NCBI GenBank assembly: GCA_031973435.1
Contig: DALYDA010000005.1
Location: 1-38,497 of the forward strand
DNA: 38,497 bases
Source: HK-STAS-PATE-34 sp031973435
GTDB lineage: Bacteria > Patescibacteriota > Minisyncoccia > Phycocordibacterales > UBA9973
Reading direction: 5' to 3'
In this document: positions 1 to 6,477 of the stretch, in pieces
How positions within the stretch are numbered: position 1 is the first letter of the stretch
Layout of the letters: every line of letters starts with the position of its first letter
The notes under the pieces: model-generated
Seen by the model: the letters and a program-made list of their open reading frames with translations, nothing else
The model's database searches: none
Told to the model about the DNA's origin: nothing
Position numbers and translations under genes: made by a program

Positions 1-88
1 AGAGGACGATGATCACGATCGCGAAGTTCACCATCTGCGCAATGATAAGTTTCCAGTCTATATGAAATGTGTCTATGAGTGCATCCAT
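1..88 (-). CDS. atpF: ATP synthase Fo subunit b, N-terminal fragment
   Basis: Only the first 29 codons are inside the window; the gene runs off the left edge. The ATG is at 86-88. The visible peptide begins MDALIDTFHIDWKLIIAQ and continues into a hydrophobic stretch (VNFAIVIVVL), which is the usual short N-terminus and single membrane helix of subunit b, the peripheral stalk that holds F1 static against the a subunit. The identification rests on this start plus its place directly after atpE in the usual a-c-b order on the same strand. The 117-base gap to atpE is long for an operon and holds a 7-bp inverted repeat (TACGATC/GATCGTA on the minus strand). Confidence 0.82.
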   Translation of the reverse strand, partial: MDALIDTFHIDWKLIIAQMVNFAIVIIVL

Positions 89-205
89 TTTAGAGGTTGT
101 AGTTTAAAGATTATGGTTTTTAGTAAATACAACTGCTTTAGCGAGCAGATACAGATCTACGATCTTGAGTGATAGGATCATGATCGTAAACCTAAAATCT
201 ATTAA

Positions 206-418
206 CTAGATCGAGAATGCAATAACGAGTGCGTAAATAGCGATAGCTTCTGCGAAGGCACAAGCCAAGAGCATCGGAACAAGAACCTTACCTGATGCTT
301 CAGGATTTCGTCCGATAGCCTCCATGGCACGAGCACCGATCATACCGATACCGAGACCTGGTCCAAGAGCACCAAGCCCTATTGCAATCGCTTTTGCGAG
401 AGTGTCAATTCCTTCCAT
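206..418 (-). CDS. atpE: ATP synthase Fo subunit c
   Basis: A 70-residue two-helix hairpin, the usual size for the proteolipid that forms the c-ring rotor. Helix 1 carries the glycine-rich stretch GLGALGPGLGIG (residues 15-25). The polar loop contains the conserved RNP (37-39). Helix 2 carries the ion-binding carboxylate Glu57 in the context CAFAEAIAIY. Sodium-type rings have a Gln in helix 1 after GPGxG and Ser or Thr after the Glu; here those positions are Ile and Ala, so proton coupling is the better guess (inference). It lies between atpB and atpF on the minus strand. The 84-base gap to atpB contains the perfect palindrome CCACTTAAGTGG at about 453-464. Confidence 0.95.
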   Translation of the reverse strand: MEGIDTLAKAIAIGLGALGPGLGIGMIGARAMEAIGRNPEASGKVLVPMLLACAFAEAIAIYALVIAFSI

Positions 419-502
419 AATATAATTATTTATTAATTTATAATTTGCTCCACTTAAGTGGCTGCGCGTGCTCTACGATATTCACAGAGTATGCGCAACT
501 AC

Positions 503-1396
503 CTATACGTGTACTTGTTTTGGTGACTCATCATGCTCATGTACATCATGATCTTGCGATGCGATAGTGAAATATACAAGCGTAAGCATTGAAAATATCA
601 AAGCTTGTATTACACCAACAAGTATTTCCAAAAACAAAAATGGTACTGGCACAGCATATGCTACAAGTGCTGCCATAGACGCAAGCAAGACTTCCCCTGC
701 GAACACGTTTCCAAAGAGACGAAAAGACAAAGATGCTATTTTTGCAAATTCACCTATTATCTCAAGTATTCCCACAAAGAACGTAATTGGTGCAACTATC
801 AAAATAGTCGGTTCATGACGAACCTTTGTAAACATTTGTCCCAATGCCTTTAAATTAACATATTTATTGAACATTTTCCACCCACCTATAGTGATAATGC
901 CGAAAATATTTGCGCCAACGACCGCTATTACGGCAAGTGCAATAGTTGTATTTATATCAGCTGTACCACCACGCAAAAATGGTACGAGAAGGTTCTCTCC
1001 GTGATGCTCTACTACTTGTCCTACGGAACCTGAGCCTGGTAATATTCCTAGCCAGTTATTTATAAGAACGAAGAAGAAAAGTGATATAGATAGCGGAAAA
1101 ATCTTTTTAGTAAGTTTACGGTCATTTGTAACTTGATCTGCGAGACTAAGCGCTCCCTCTACTATGATCTCAAAAATATTTTGTAATTTTCCTGGAACTT
1201 CTTTTAGATTTTTTCTTAGTAGCACTGACAAGGTTATGATTATCAAAACAGCCCCCCATGAAGTTACGAGTGAATTCGTAATAGGAAATTCTTTCATACT
1301 TGCGATAGGTTCAGCAAAAAGTGTTGTCTCGTGAACAATCTCGTTTGATAAAACTTCGTGTTCTATATTTGATTCTACACTTTCAATATTACTCAT
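503..1396 (-). CDS. atpB: ATP synthase Fo subunit a
   Basis: A 297-residue polytopic membrane protein. It forms the half-channels that deliver ions to the c-ring. The diagnostic segment SLSFRLFGNVFAGE (about 223-235) includes the essential arginine, Arg226, that faces Glu57 of subunit c. The C-terminal half has the expected long hydrophobic helices (for example around 236-280), and the tail is rich in His and Asp (QDHDVHEHDE). The N-terminus is about 40 residues of hydrophilic sequence before the first helix. It follows the atpZ-like gene by 2 bases, so they are surely co-transcribed and probably translationally coupled. Confidence 0.96.
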   Translation of the reverse strand: MSNIESVESNIEHEVLSNEIVHETTLFAEPIASMKEFPITNSLVTSWGAVLIIITLSVLLRKNLKEVPGKLQNIFEIIVEGALSLADQVTNDRKLTKKIFPLSISLFFFVLINNWLGILPGSGSVGQVVEHHGENLLVPFLRGGTADINTTIALAVIAVVGANIFGIITIGGWKMFNKYVNLKALGQMFTKVRHEPTILIVAPITFFVGILEIIGEFAKIASLSFRLFGNVFAGEVLLASMAALVAYAVPVPFLFLEILVGVIQALIFSMLTLVYFTIASQDHDVHEHDESPKQVHV

Positions 1397-1398
1397 AA

Positions 1399-1671
1399 CT
1401 ATTTTGTCTCAACTTCTATACTACTATTTATTATCTTTTCCATTGTTTTTCTAGATTCTTTTATGATTCCAAACAAAGAAACAACAAATGCAATCCCTGT
1501 TAGAGAAAGAAACAGGATCGGAGTCGTTGAAAAAACTCTATCTAGCCATTTACCAACAAAAAGTGCAAAGATAACAGGAAAAGTAATCCACCCTGATATC
1601 CGTATAAAAAGAAAAAACGCTGGTTTCCAGTCTTTTCCTTTTGCCAATGTTTTTGTTTCAAACTCTTTCAT
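1399..1671 (-). CDS. AtpZ/AtpI-like ATP synthase accessory membrane protein
   Basis: About 90 residues with two membrane segments (about GWITFPVIFALFVGKWLDRVF and LFLSLTGIAFVVSLFGII), followed by a basic C-terminus. This is the layout of AtpZ/AtpI family proteins, which precede subunit a in many atp operons and assist c-ring assembly or Mg/Ca handling. I chose the ATG at 1671. An in-frame TTG at 1689 lies inside a GGAGGG stretch that instead acts as a Shine-Dalgarno sequence about 11 bases upstream of the ATG; this is one of very few recognisable SD sequences in the window. The family call comes from position and topology rather than a strong motif. Confidence 0.72.
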   Translation of the reverse strand: MKEFETKTLAKGKDWKPAFFLFIRISGWITFPVIFALFVGKWLDRVFSTTPILFLSLTGIAFVVSLFGIIKESRKTMEKIINSSIEVETK

Positions 1672-1775
1672 GTGGGCGGCACCCTCCAACGCTTGCGCTT
1701 CGTACGGGCGAGAATTATTGTAACTTTAAAAACTTTAATAATACTTTATAATTTACTTCCTCCAGTAAATCTCTG

Positions 1776-1847
1776 TGGGCGGCATAGGAATCGAACCTAT
1801 GACCTCTGTCTTATCAGGACAGCGTTCTACCACTGAACTAGCCGCCC
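1776..1847 (-). tRNA. tRNA-Ile (anticodon GAU)
   Basis: Read on the minus strand, the acceptor stem GGGCGGC (1841-1847) pairs with GCCGCCC (1777-1783), with discriminator A at 1776. The anticodon stem CTGTC/GACAG encloses the 7-base loop CTGATAA, giving anticodon GAT, isoleucine. The T-arm has the GGTTCGATTCC form. The 3' CCA is not encoded, because the next bases read CAG. Just downstream a hairpin (ATTTACT, GGAGGA loop, AGTAAAT) may separate it from the atp genes. Confidence 0.96.
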
Positions 1848-1869
1848 GTGGTACTACAATAGCATGCAA

Positions 1870-1898
1870 AATATAGCAATTTTGATACTTATTTGCAA
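1870..1898 (-). promoter_or_regulatory. Promoter of tRNA-Ile
   Basis: On the minus strand TTGCAA (1893-1898), a 17-bp spacer and TATATT (1870-1875), with TG one base before the -10 box. It points at the tRNA gene, whose 5' end is at 1847. It overlaps the upstream side of the divergent prmC promoter region. Confidence 0.6.
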
Positions 1899-1911
1899 TC
1901 ACCCACCTAGT

Positions 1912-1920
1912 TGCTAGTAT
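1912..1920 (+). promoter_or_regulatory. Extended -10 promoter of prmC, near-leaderless
   Basis: The plus strand has TTGC then TAGTAT (1915-1920), an extended -10 of the TGnTAnnnT type. The ATG of prmC follows after only 8 bases, so the transcript should start at or within a base or two of the start codon. There is no Shine-Dalgarno sequence. Confidence 0.55.
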
Positions 1921-1928
1921 TCTAAGAT

Positions 1929-2663
1929 ATGGATAACAAAGACCTAGAAAGAGAGATCTCGTGGCTAATACGCGACAAATACAATGGTGTCATGTCTCCA
2001 AATGCAATAGCGGACATTGAGCGTCTCCGCTCTGGAGAACCTTTGGCTTACGTTATAGGATGGATTCCCTTTTTAGGAACAAAAATATATCTTGACTCGA
2101 AGCCCCTAATCCCGAGGACTGAAACTGAATACTGGGTCGGCCAGGCTGTAGAAACACTTAAGGCAAGAAAACTACCGGAACTTAGAATCTTGGACCTTTG
2201 TGCTGGTTCTGGCTGTGTCGGAGTGGCCTTGGCGAATGCTCTTCCCGAAAGTACTGTCGACTTTGTAGAAATAGATCCGTCTCACATCGCTACGATCTGG
2301 AAAAATATAGATGAAAATAAAATAGATAGATCGAGAATGCAAGTGATCACCGGGGATCTATTTGAAAAGATTGAGGATAAATATGATCTGATTGTTTCGA
2401 ACCCTCCATACATAAACAAAAGTCTCAAATATAGAGTCGAGGACAGTGTAAAAATGTTTGAACCAGAAATAGCACTCTATGCCAATGACAGAGGATTGGA
2501 AATAATAAAGAGAATAGTAAACGAAGCACCCCAATTTTTAAAAGACGAAGGTATGATATTTATCGAGCATGAACCGGAGCAGGCAGTAGAGATTTCTACT
2601 TTGCCCAATTTTAAGGCGACACTTGAGGACCAATTTGGTATCAAAAGATATTCGCAATTCTAA
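1929..2663 (+). CDS. prmC: Release factor N5-glutamine methyltransferase (PrmC/HemK)
   Basis: A class I SAM-dependent methyltransferase that methylates the Gln of the GGQ motif in release factors. Its 244 residues are shorter than the usual 275-285, mostly because the helical N-terminal domain is reduced. Visible motifs: the substrate-side motif EPLAYVIGWIPFLG (37-50), the SAM-binding loop DLCAGSGCVG (89-98), an acidic ribose-binding position in VEIDPS (113-118), and the catalytic NPPY (158-161) that holds the glutamine. Its substrate, RF1, is encoded at 3091-4056 on the opposite strand. The ATG at 1929 is supported by the closely spaced promoter. Confidence 0.94.
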   Translation: MDNKDLEREISWLIRDKYNGVMSPNAIADIERLRSGEPLAYVIGWIPFLGTKIYLDSKPLIPRTETEYWVGQAVETLKARKLPELRILDLCAGSGCVGVALANALPESTVDFVEIDPSHIATIWKNIDENKIDRSRMQVITGDLFEKIEDKYDLIVSNPPYINKSLKYRVEDSVKMFEPEIALYANDRGLEIIKRIVNEAPQFLKDEGMIFIEHEPEQAVEISTLPNFKATLEDQFGIKRYSQF

Positions 2664-2740
2664 GTCACCTCTTTGTTTCCATCCCCTAGAATAGTTGCAA
2701 TTGTCTCTGTAGTTGTTATGATTTCAGAAAAGAAATACAT

Positions 2741-3064
2741 ATGGAACCAAATCCAAAGAAAATGAACCCCGGGCAAATAAAGGTAGACCACTTAATAAGA
2801 GAGGTGTGGAAGAAAGATTACTTCTCTAACTTAAGTATAGTTGCTCAAATATCCGAAGAAACCGGTGAAGTTGCAGGAGTCGTGAACCGACTCTATGGAG
2901 ACCAAAAGGCGAAACCGGGTGATGAGATGAGTCTTGAAAAAGAACTAGGAGACTTAATCTTTTCATTATCCTGTCTTGCCAACAAAACTGGAATCAACTT
3001 AGATGTTGCACTACAGAAGTGCATTGATGAAAAGTCTACGCGAGACAAAGGGAGATTTAACTAA
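2741..3064 (+). CDS. MazG-like nucleotide pyrophosphohydrolase
   Basis: A single-domain, 107-residue all-alpha NTP pyrophosphohydrolase of the MazG/dUTPase-like superfamily, expected to hydrolyse NTPs to NMP and pyrophosphate with Mg. The paired acidic helices are visible: EETGEVAG near residues 39-46 (ExxE type) and KELGDLIFSLSCLAN near 67-81 (ExxD type). A TTGCAA, 16-bp, TATGAT promoter with TG ends about 18 bases before the ATG at 2741. A second in-frame ATG at codon 8 could be the real start. A strong terminator follows. The exact substrate cannot be read from the sequence; house-cleaning of modified nucleotides is the usual family role. Confidence 0.85.
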   Translation: MEPNPKKMNPGQIKVDHLIREVWKKDYFSNLSIVAQISEETGEVAGVVNRLYGDQKAKPGDEMSLEKELGDLIFSLSCLANKTGINLDVALQKCIDEKSTRDKGRFN

Positions 3065-3067
3065 AAC

Positions 3068-3092
3068 GAACCCGACCGTGGGTTCATTTTTT
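3068..3092 (+). terminator. Terminator after the MazG-like gene
   Basis: GAACCC (3068-3073), a 6-base loop and GGGTTC (3080-3085), then ATTTTTTATT. The U-tract runs into the last codons of the convergent prfA gene. Confidence 0.85.
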
Positions 3093-4056
3093 ATTCTTCA
3101 TCACTATCACCCACCTCACTTTGGATTGCGTCTATTATCTTGTCTATGTTACCAAGCATGATACTTGGGATATTTGACCATGACTGCTTGATTCTATGAT
3201 CTGTAACTCTGTCTTGCGGGAAGTTGTATGTACGGATTTTTTCACTTCTGTCTCCTGTTCCCACTTGAGCTTTTCTTTCTCCTGCATATTTTTTTGCCTC
3301 TTCTTCCTCCTTTAGTTGTTCCAATTTTGAAACAAGAATAGCCATCGCACGTTCACGGTTTTTCAACTGGGATCTCTCAGCAGTAGAACGGACATCTATG
3401 CCTGTTGGTTTGTGGATTATACGAACTGCAGTTTCCACCTTGTTCACGTTTTGTCCTCCAGCACCACCAGATTTGGAATATTCCATTTCCAAATCCGCAG
3501 GATTGATTTCGATTTTAGATTTCTTTCGTATAGGAAGCACAGCAACTGTGATAGTCGAAGTATGTATTCGACCATTTTTCTCTGTATCTGGCACACGCTG
3601 TACTCTATGAACGCCTGTTTCGTATCTAAGTATCTTGTAAACTTCTTTTCCCTTTATCTCAAATATAGCTTCCTTGTATCCACCAACATCACTTTCTGAA
3701 CTATGGATTATGTTCCAAGACCAACCATTCTTCTCTACATAGCCTTTGTACATCGAAGCGAGTTCTGCAGCAAAAAGCGAAGCTTCGTCTCCTCCCGCAC
3801 CTGCACGGATCTCAAGTATTATTTCGTTTGGGAATTCTTCCTCTGCTTCTTCTGCTTTCATGATATCCTCGATTTGCTTTTCGAGTGCCTCCATTTGAGT
3901 TTTGATATTTTGCATTTCCTCTTCTCCCATTTCGGCCATGTCAGGATTTTCAGCGAGCATTTTCACGAGATCTTCTTGTTCATGCAAAAGTCGCTCGTAG
4001 CTCTCTGCGAGGAAACTTGTTCGATTATTCTTCTTTGCTTCTTCGATATTTAACAT
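3091..4056 (-). CDS. prfA: Peptide chain release factor 1
   Basis: Reads UAA/UAG stop codons and triggers peptide release. The catalytic GGQ is in SKSGGAGGQNVNKVE at residues 200-202 from the chosen start. The stop-codon reading tripeptide of the PxT class is PDT at 156-158, in the context VQRVPDTEKNGRIHTS; most bacteria have PAT or PVT there. I start at the ATG at 4056 (MLNIEEAKK), because the longer reading frame up to 4155 would run through an intergenic hairpin and the end of rpmE. This gives 321 residues, about 35-40 shorter than E. coli RF1, with the loss in N-terminal domain 1. The GGQ is the target of PrmC encoded at 1929. Confidence 0.93.
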   Translation of the reverse strand: MLNIEEAKKNNRTSFLAESYERLLHEQEDLVKMLAENPDMAEMGEEEMQNIKTQMEALEKQIEDIMKAEEAEEEFPNEIILEIRAGAGGDEASLFAAELASMYKGYVEKNGWSWNIIHSSESDVGGYKEAIFEIKGKEVYKILRYETGVHRVQRVPDTEKNGRIHTSTITVAVLPIRKKSKIEINPADLEMEYSKSGGAGGQNVNKVETAVRIIHKPTGIDVRSTAERSQLKNRERAMAILVSKLEQLKEEEEAKKYAGERKAQVGTGDRSEKIRTYNFPQDRVTDHRIKQSWSNIPSIMLGNIDKIIDAIQSEVGDSDEE

Positions 4057-4070
4057 GCAAGTATTATAAA

Positions 4071-4101
4071 CCAAATATCCACGCAATGCGTGGATATTTG
4101 G
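4071..4101 (-). terminator. Perfect 14-bp hairpin after rpmE (probable terminator)
   Basis: CCAAATATCCACGC (4071-4084), loop AAT, GCGTGGATATTTGG (4088-4101). On the minus strand it follows the rpmE stop by 7 bases and is preceded by TTTTTT and followed by TTTATAATAC. It lacks a clean U-tract, so termination is likely but not certain. TTTATAATAC just after it could also be the -10 box of prfA. Confidence 0.6.
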
Positions 4102-4108
4102 AAAAAAG

Positions 4109-4369
4109 TTATTTCTTTGTCTTTGTAGCAGCTTGTCGCTTTTTGAAACGATCAACTCGTCCAGCTGTGTCTAGAACCTTTTCTTGTCCTGTGAAAAGTG
4201 GATGAGATTTACTAGATATTTCTATGTGAAATAGAGGGTATTCTTTTCCGTCCTCCTTGTACTTTCCTGTTTCTGAAGTCTTGACTGTTGAACGCACTAA
4301 AAACTGCGCTCCACATGAGTTGTCCTCAAAAATTACATATCTATTTTCTGGATGTGTGTCTTTCTTCAT
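4109..4369 (-). CDS. rpmE: Ribosomal protein L31, type B (zinc-free)
   Basis: An 86-residue large-subunit protein that bridges the subunits. It starts MKKDTHPENRYVIFEDNS and has the type-B core EISSKSHPLFTGQEK followed by GRVDRFKKR. The zinc-binding CxxC pairs of type A L31 are absent; only one Cys (DNSCGAQF) is present, so it should be zinc-independent. I chose the ATG at 4369 because a well-formed promoter ends 10 bases upstream; a longer reading frame to 4408 would include the promoter. The C-terminus is extended and basic (RQAATKTKK). Confidence 0.92.
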   Translation of the reverse strand: MKKDTHPENRYVIFEDNSCGAQFLVRSTVKTSETGKYKEDGKEYPLFHIEISSKSHPLFTGQEKVLDTAGRVDRFKKRQAATKTKK

Positions 4370-4379
4370 ATATTCGTAG

Positions 4380-4408
4380 ATACTAACACAAAGTATACAA
4401 GTGTGCAA
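4380..4408 (-). promoter_or_regulatory. Promoter of rpmE
   Basis: Minus strand TTGCAC (4403-4408), 17 bp, TAGTAT (4380-4385), preceded by TGTG in the -16 region; the ATG comes 10 bases later. The block ACTTTGTGTTA and the TTGCAC box recur at identical spacing in the rpsU promoter at 28430. Confidence 0.65.
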
Positions 4409-4414
4409 TCCTCC

Positions 4415-5788
4415 CTAAACAGAGTCGATAATGTCGATATTTGCCTGTATTGTCGCTGCTTTTGCCATAACCTGATTACCATAAGTAGAGGTTATAGATG
4501 TACACGCTGTGCCCCCACCGTAGTATCTACAAGCCGCATTACGCTCTGCAGTGTATGTCTGCGCCCCAGCACCAAGATCCTTCATATAAAGCGATGTAGC
4601 TGTTATAGCGTGGTATGGGATCCATGGGTCAGCAAGTGACACCCCGACAGACGCAGCGATTCTGTTCTCAAACATAACCCAAGTTGAAGGGATAAACTGT
4701 GAAGGTCCCATCGCTCCTCCATAACCTATAGTAAACGGACAAGAGACTGGAGTTGTAAAAGGATCTCGGCCAAGTTTTTTTGTAATATTTAAGAAAGGTG
4801 TAACGTCACGTGTTGGTTTCATTACGTTTGCAAATGGTGTTCCTGTATTTTTACCAACACCAGCTCCTGTGACAGTATCCTTGAGGTAACAAGATCCAAT
4901 GTTCTTTCCATAGGAAGATTCCTGCTCAAGGATAGCAAGAACAAGTGCTGGTCTAACACCAGTATTTTTTGATGCCAATTCTGCAAAGTCTAGTGCGTCT
5001 CCAAAAGCAATTGCTGAACTATCACGAAGTGGGAAAAGAGCAGCTCTTAGTTGCGCAGCCTTTGCTTGACGGTCACTCAAAATCTTCTGATACGATGCTT
5101 CCTTATTTTTACTTATAGAAAGTAGTTGTTTTTTTTCACTCTCACTCTGCTCGATATCCTTTTTAGATTTTTCAAGTGCCATTTTCGCATCGAGTTCTGC
5201 ATCTTGTTTCTCTTGTAGTGCCCTTCTTTCTCCCTCAGTTTCTGCTTTTGCTGTCTTTATGCCATCAACAGACTCCTTTATAGAAGATCTAAGTGAGGCA
5301 TAAGAATCGTTGTTTGAGTAAAAAGAAGATAGTGAGTCCTCACCTAAGACAAGGTGGATAATAGTAGTATCGGAATACTCGTTTGTTTTTCTTATTAGCT
5401 GAGCTAAAGTCTCTTTCTCTTTGGCAATTTTCTCCTCAAGAGTAAGAATGGTGCTATTTTTGCTATGAATTTCTTTTGAGAGATTGTTTATAGCAATAGT
5501 CTTTGCTTTTACTTCAGTCTTTGCCTTTTCAATCTTGGAAGTGAGAATTTTTATGTCTCCACTGATAGTTCCTGTTTCCTTTTTTTGCTGACCGAGAGTC
5601 TTTTCCCATTCTGCAATCTCTTTCAAGAGAGCATTGTACTCAGCTTCTAGTTGTGCACGCTCTGACTCTTGTGTTGTTTGAGCACTTACTAATTGAAAAG
5701 CAAAACTGGATACCAAAAAGGCACCCAGTATTACTAGTAAAGAAACTTTTTTTAATATTTCAAGATTCTTTTTTATTTTTTTTTGCAT
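4415..5788 (-). CDS. Secreted coiled-coil protein with MltB-like lytic transglycosylase domain
   Basis: 457 residues. The N-terminus has a basic head and a hydrophobic helix (about 15-36) ending VSAQ, a likely signal peptide. Residues about 40-245 are heptad-rich coiled coil resembling the N-terminal regions of EnvC, PcsB or CwlO hydrolase regulators. The C-terminal domain (about 262-450) is a lysozyme-like transglycosylase: ILEQESSYGK (286-295) holds the likely catalytic glutamate (Glu290), and GGAMGPSQFIPSTW (357-370) matches the MltB-type active-site loop. It should cut peptidoglycan outside the membrane, perhaps at division sites through the coiled coil (inference). Four Cys residues (C300, C350, C420, C429) could form disulfides. 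It starts 9 bases after rplY, with TATAGT 8 bases before its ATG. Confidence 0.82.
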   Translation of the reverse strand: MQKKIKKNLEILKKVSLLVILGAFLVSSFAFQLVSAQTTQESERAQLEAEYNALLKEIAEWEKTLGQQKKETGTISGDIKILTSKIEKAKTEVKAKTIAINNLSKEIHSKNSTILTLEEKIAKEKETLAQLIRKTNEYSDTTIIHLVLGEDSLSSFYSNNDSYASLRSSIKESVDGIKTAKAETEGERRALQEKQDAELDAKMALEKSKKDIEQSESEKKQLLSISKNKEASYQKILSDRQAKAAQLRAALFPLRDSSAIAFGDALDFAELASKNTGVRPALVLAILEQESSYGKNIGSCYLKDTVTGAGVGKNTGTPFANVMKPTRDVTPFLNITKKLGRDPFTTPVSCPFTIGYGGAMGPSQFIPSTWVMFENRIAASVGVSLADPWIPYHAITATSLYMKDLGAGAQTYTAERNAACRYYGGGTACTSITSTYGNQVMAKAATIQANIDIIDSV

Positions 5789-5797
5789 AGTGTAAAA

Positions 5798-6436
5798 CTA
5801 TACAGCCGACTCGTCTTGCCCCTCTTCGTCTTTCTTTCCTTTTTTCTCAACTTCTATTGATGCAAGATCTGCTGGTTGTACTTCTTCTGCTTCATCTTGT
5901 TGTACTGAGATTGAAGCGATTATTTCTTCACCTGGAGTAATCATTACTACTCCCTTAGGCATAACGAGGTCAGAGGCACTTATGTGACTATCTGTTCCTA
6001 CCAAAGACTCGATATTTACCATTATTTCATGTGGCAAATCTCCTGGCAATGCTTCCACTTCTACTTCGTATATAACCTTTACAAGTGTTCCCAAAGCATT
6101 CTTTACAGCTGGTGCGACTCCTTCGAAAACCAAAGGAACTCCAACTTGTATTTTCTTTTTCATGTCTACAGCTAGGAAGTCCACGTGACAAGGAACATTC
6201 TTTACTGGACTGTATTGAACATCATGGATCAAAACATCTATATCCTTTCCTTCAACAGAAAGAGTGATAGTTGATGACTCTCCTGCTTCCTTCAATACTT
6301 TATCAAAGTCCTTTGAGCCAATAGAGATAGGTGTACTTTCCTTACCTGCACCATAAAAAACTGCAGGGATTTTGCCCAATTTTCTTATTTTATCAGCGCT
6401 CTTTTTTGCGCGAGCCTGTGCTTGAATATTTACCAT
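5798..6436 (-). CDS. rplY: Ribosomal protein L25 (CTC/TL5 type)
   Basis: Binds 5S rRNA. The 212-residue protein has the L25 RNA-binding domain (about 1-90: QARAKKSADKIRKLGKIPAVFYG near the N-terminus, then ISIGSKDFDKVLKEAGESSTI) and the longer CTC-type beta domain (about 95-185, GVPLVFEGVAPAVKNALGTLV, and later VNIESLVGTDSHISASDL). The acidic tail (EEVQPADLASIE...) is common in this family. I start at the ATG at 6436, not the in-frame GTG at 6445, because the near-consensus promoter places transcription at about 6437-6440, so the GTG would be at or upstream of the RNA 5' end. The mRNA should be leaderless. Confidence 0.93.
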   Translation of the reverse strand: MVNIQAQARAKKSADKIRKLGKIPAVFYGAGKESTPISIGSKDFDKVLKEAGESSTITLSVEGKDIDVLIHDVQYSPVKNVPCHVDFLAVDMKKKIQVGVPLVFEGVAPAVKNALGTLVKVIYEVEVEALPGDLPHEIMVNIESLVGTDSHISASDLVMPKGVVMITPGEEIIASISVQQDEAEEVQPADLASIEVEKKGKKDEEGQDESAV

Positions 6437-6445
6437 AGTTTGCAC

Positions 6446-6474
6446 AGTATAAACTTTTTCAGTCCTACTGTCAA
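6446..6474 (-). promoter_or_regulatory. Near-consensus promoter of rplY, leaderless
   Basis: Minus strand TTGACA (6469-6474), exactly 17 bp, TATACT (6446-6451). The start codon lies 9 bases after the -10 box, leaving a leader of 0-3 bases. The -35 box sits beside the stop codon of the upstream FAD oxidase gene. Confidence 0.8.
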
Positions 6475-6477
6475 AGA

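Noticed and set aside
4057..4155. Longer N-terminus of prfA
   Set aside because: The extra codons lie over the rpmE terminator hairpin and the rpmE end; MLNIEEAKK at 4056 is a family-like start.
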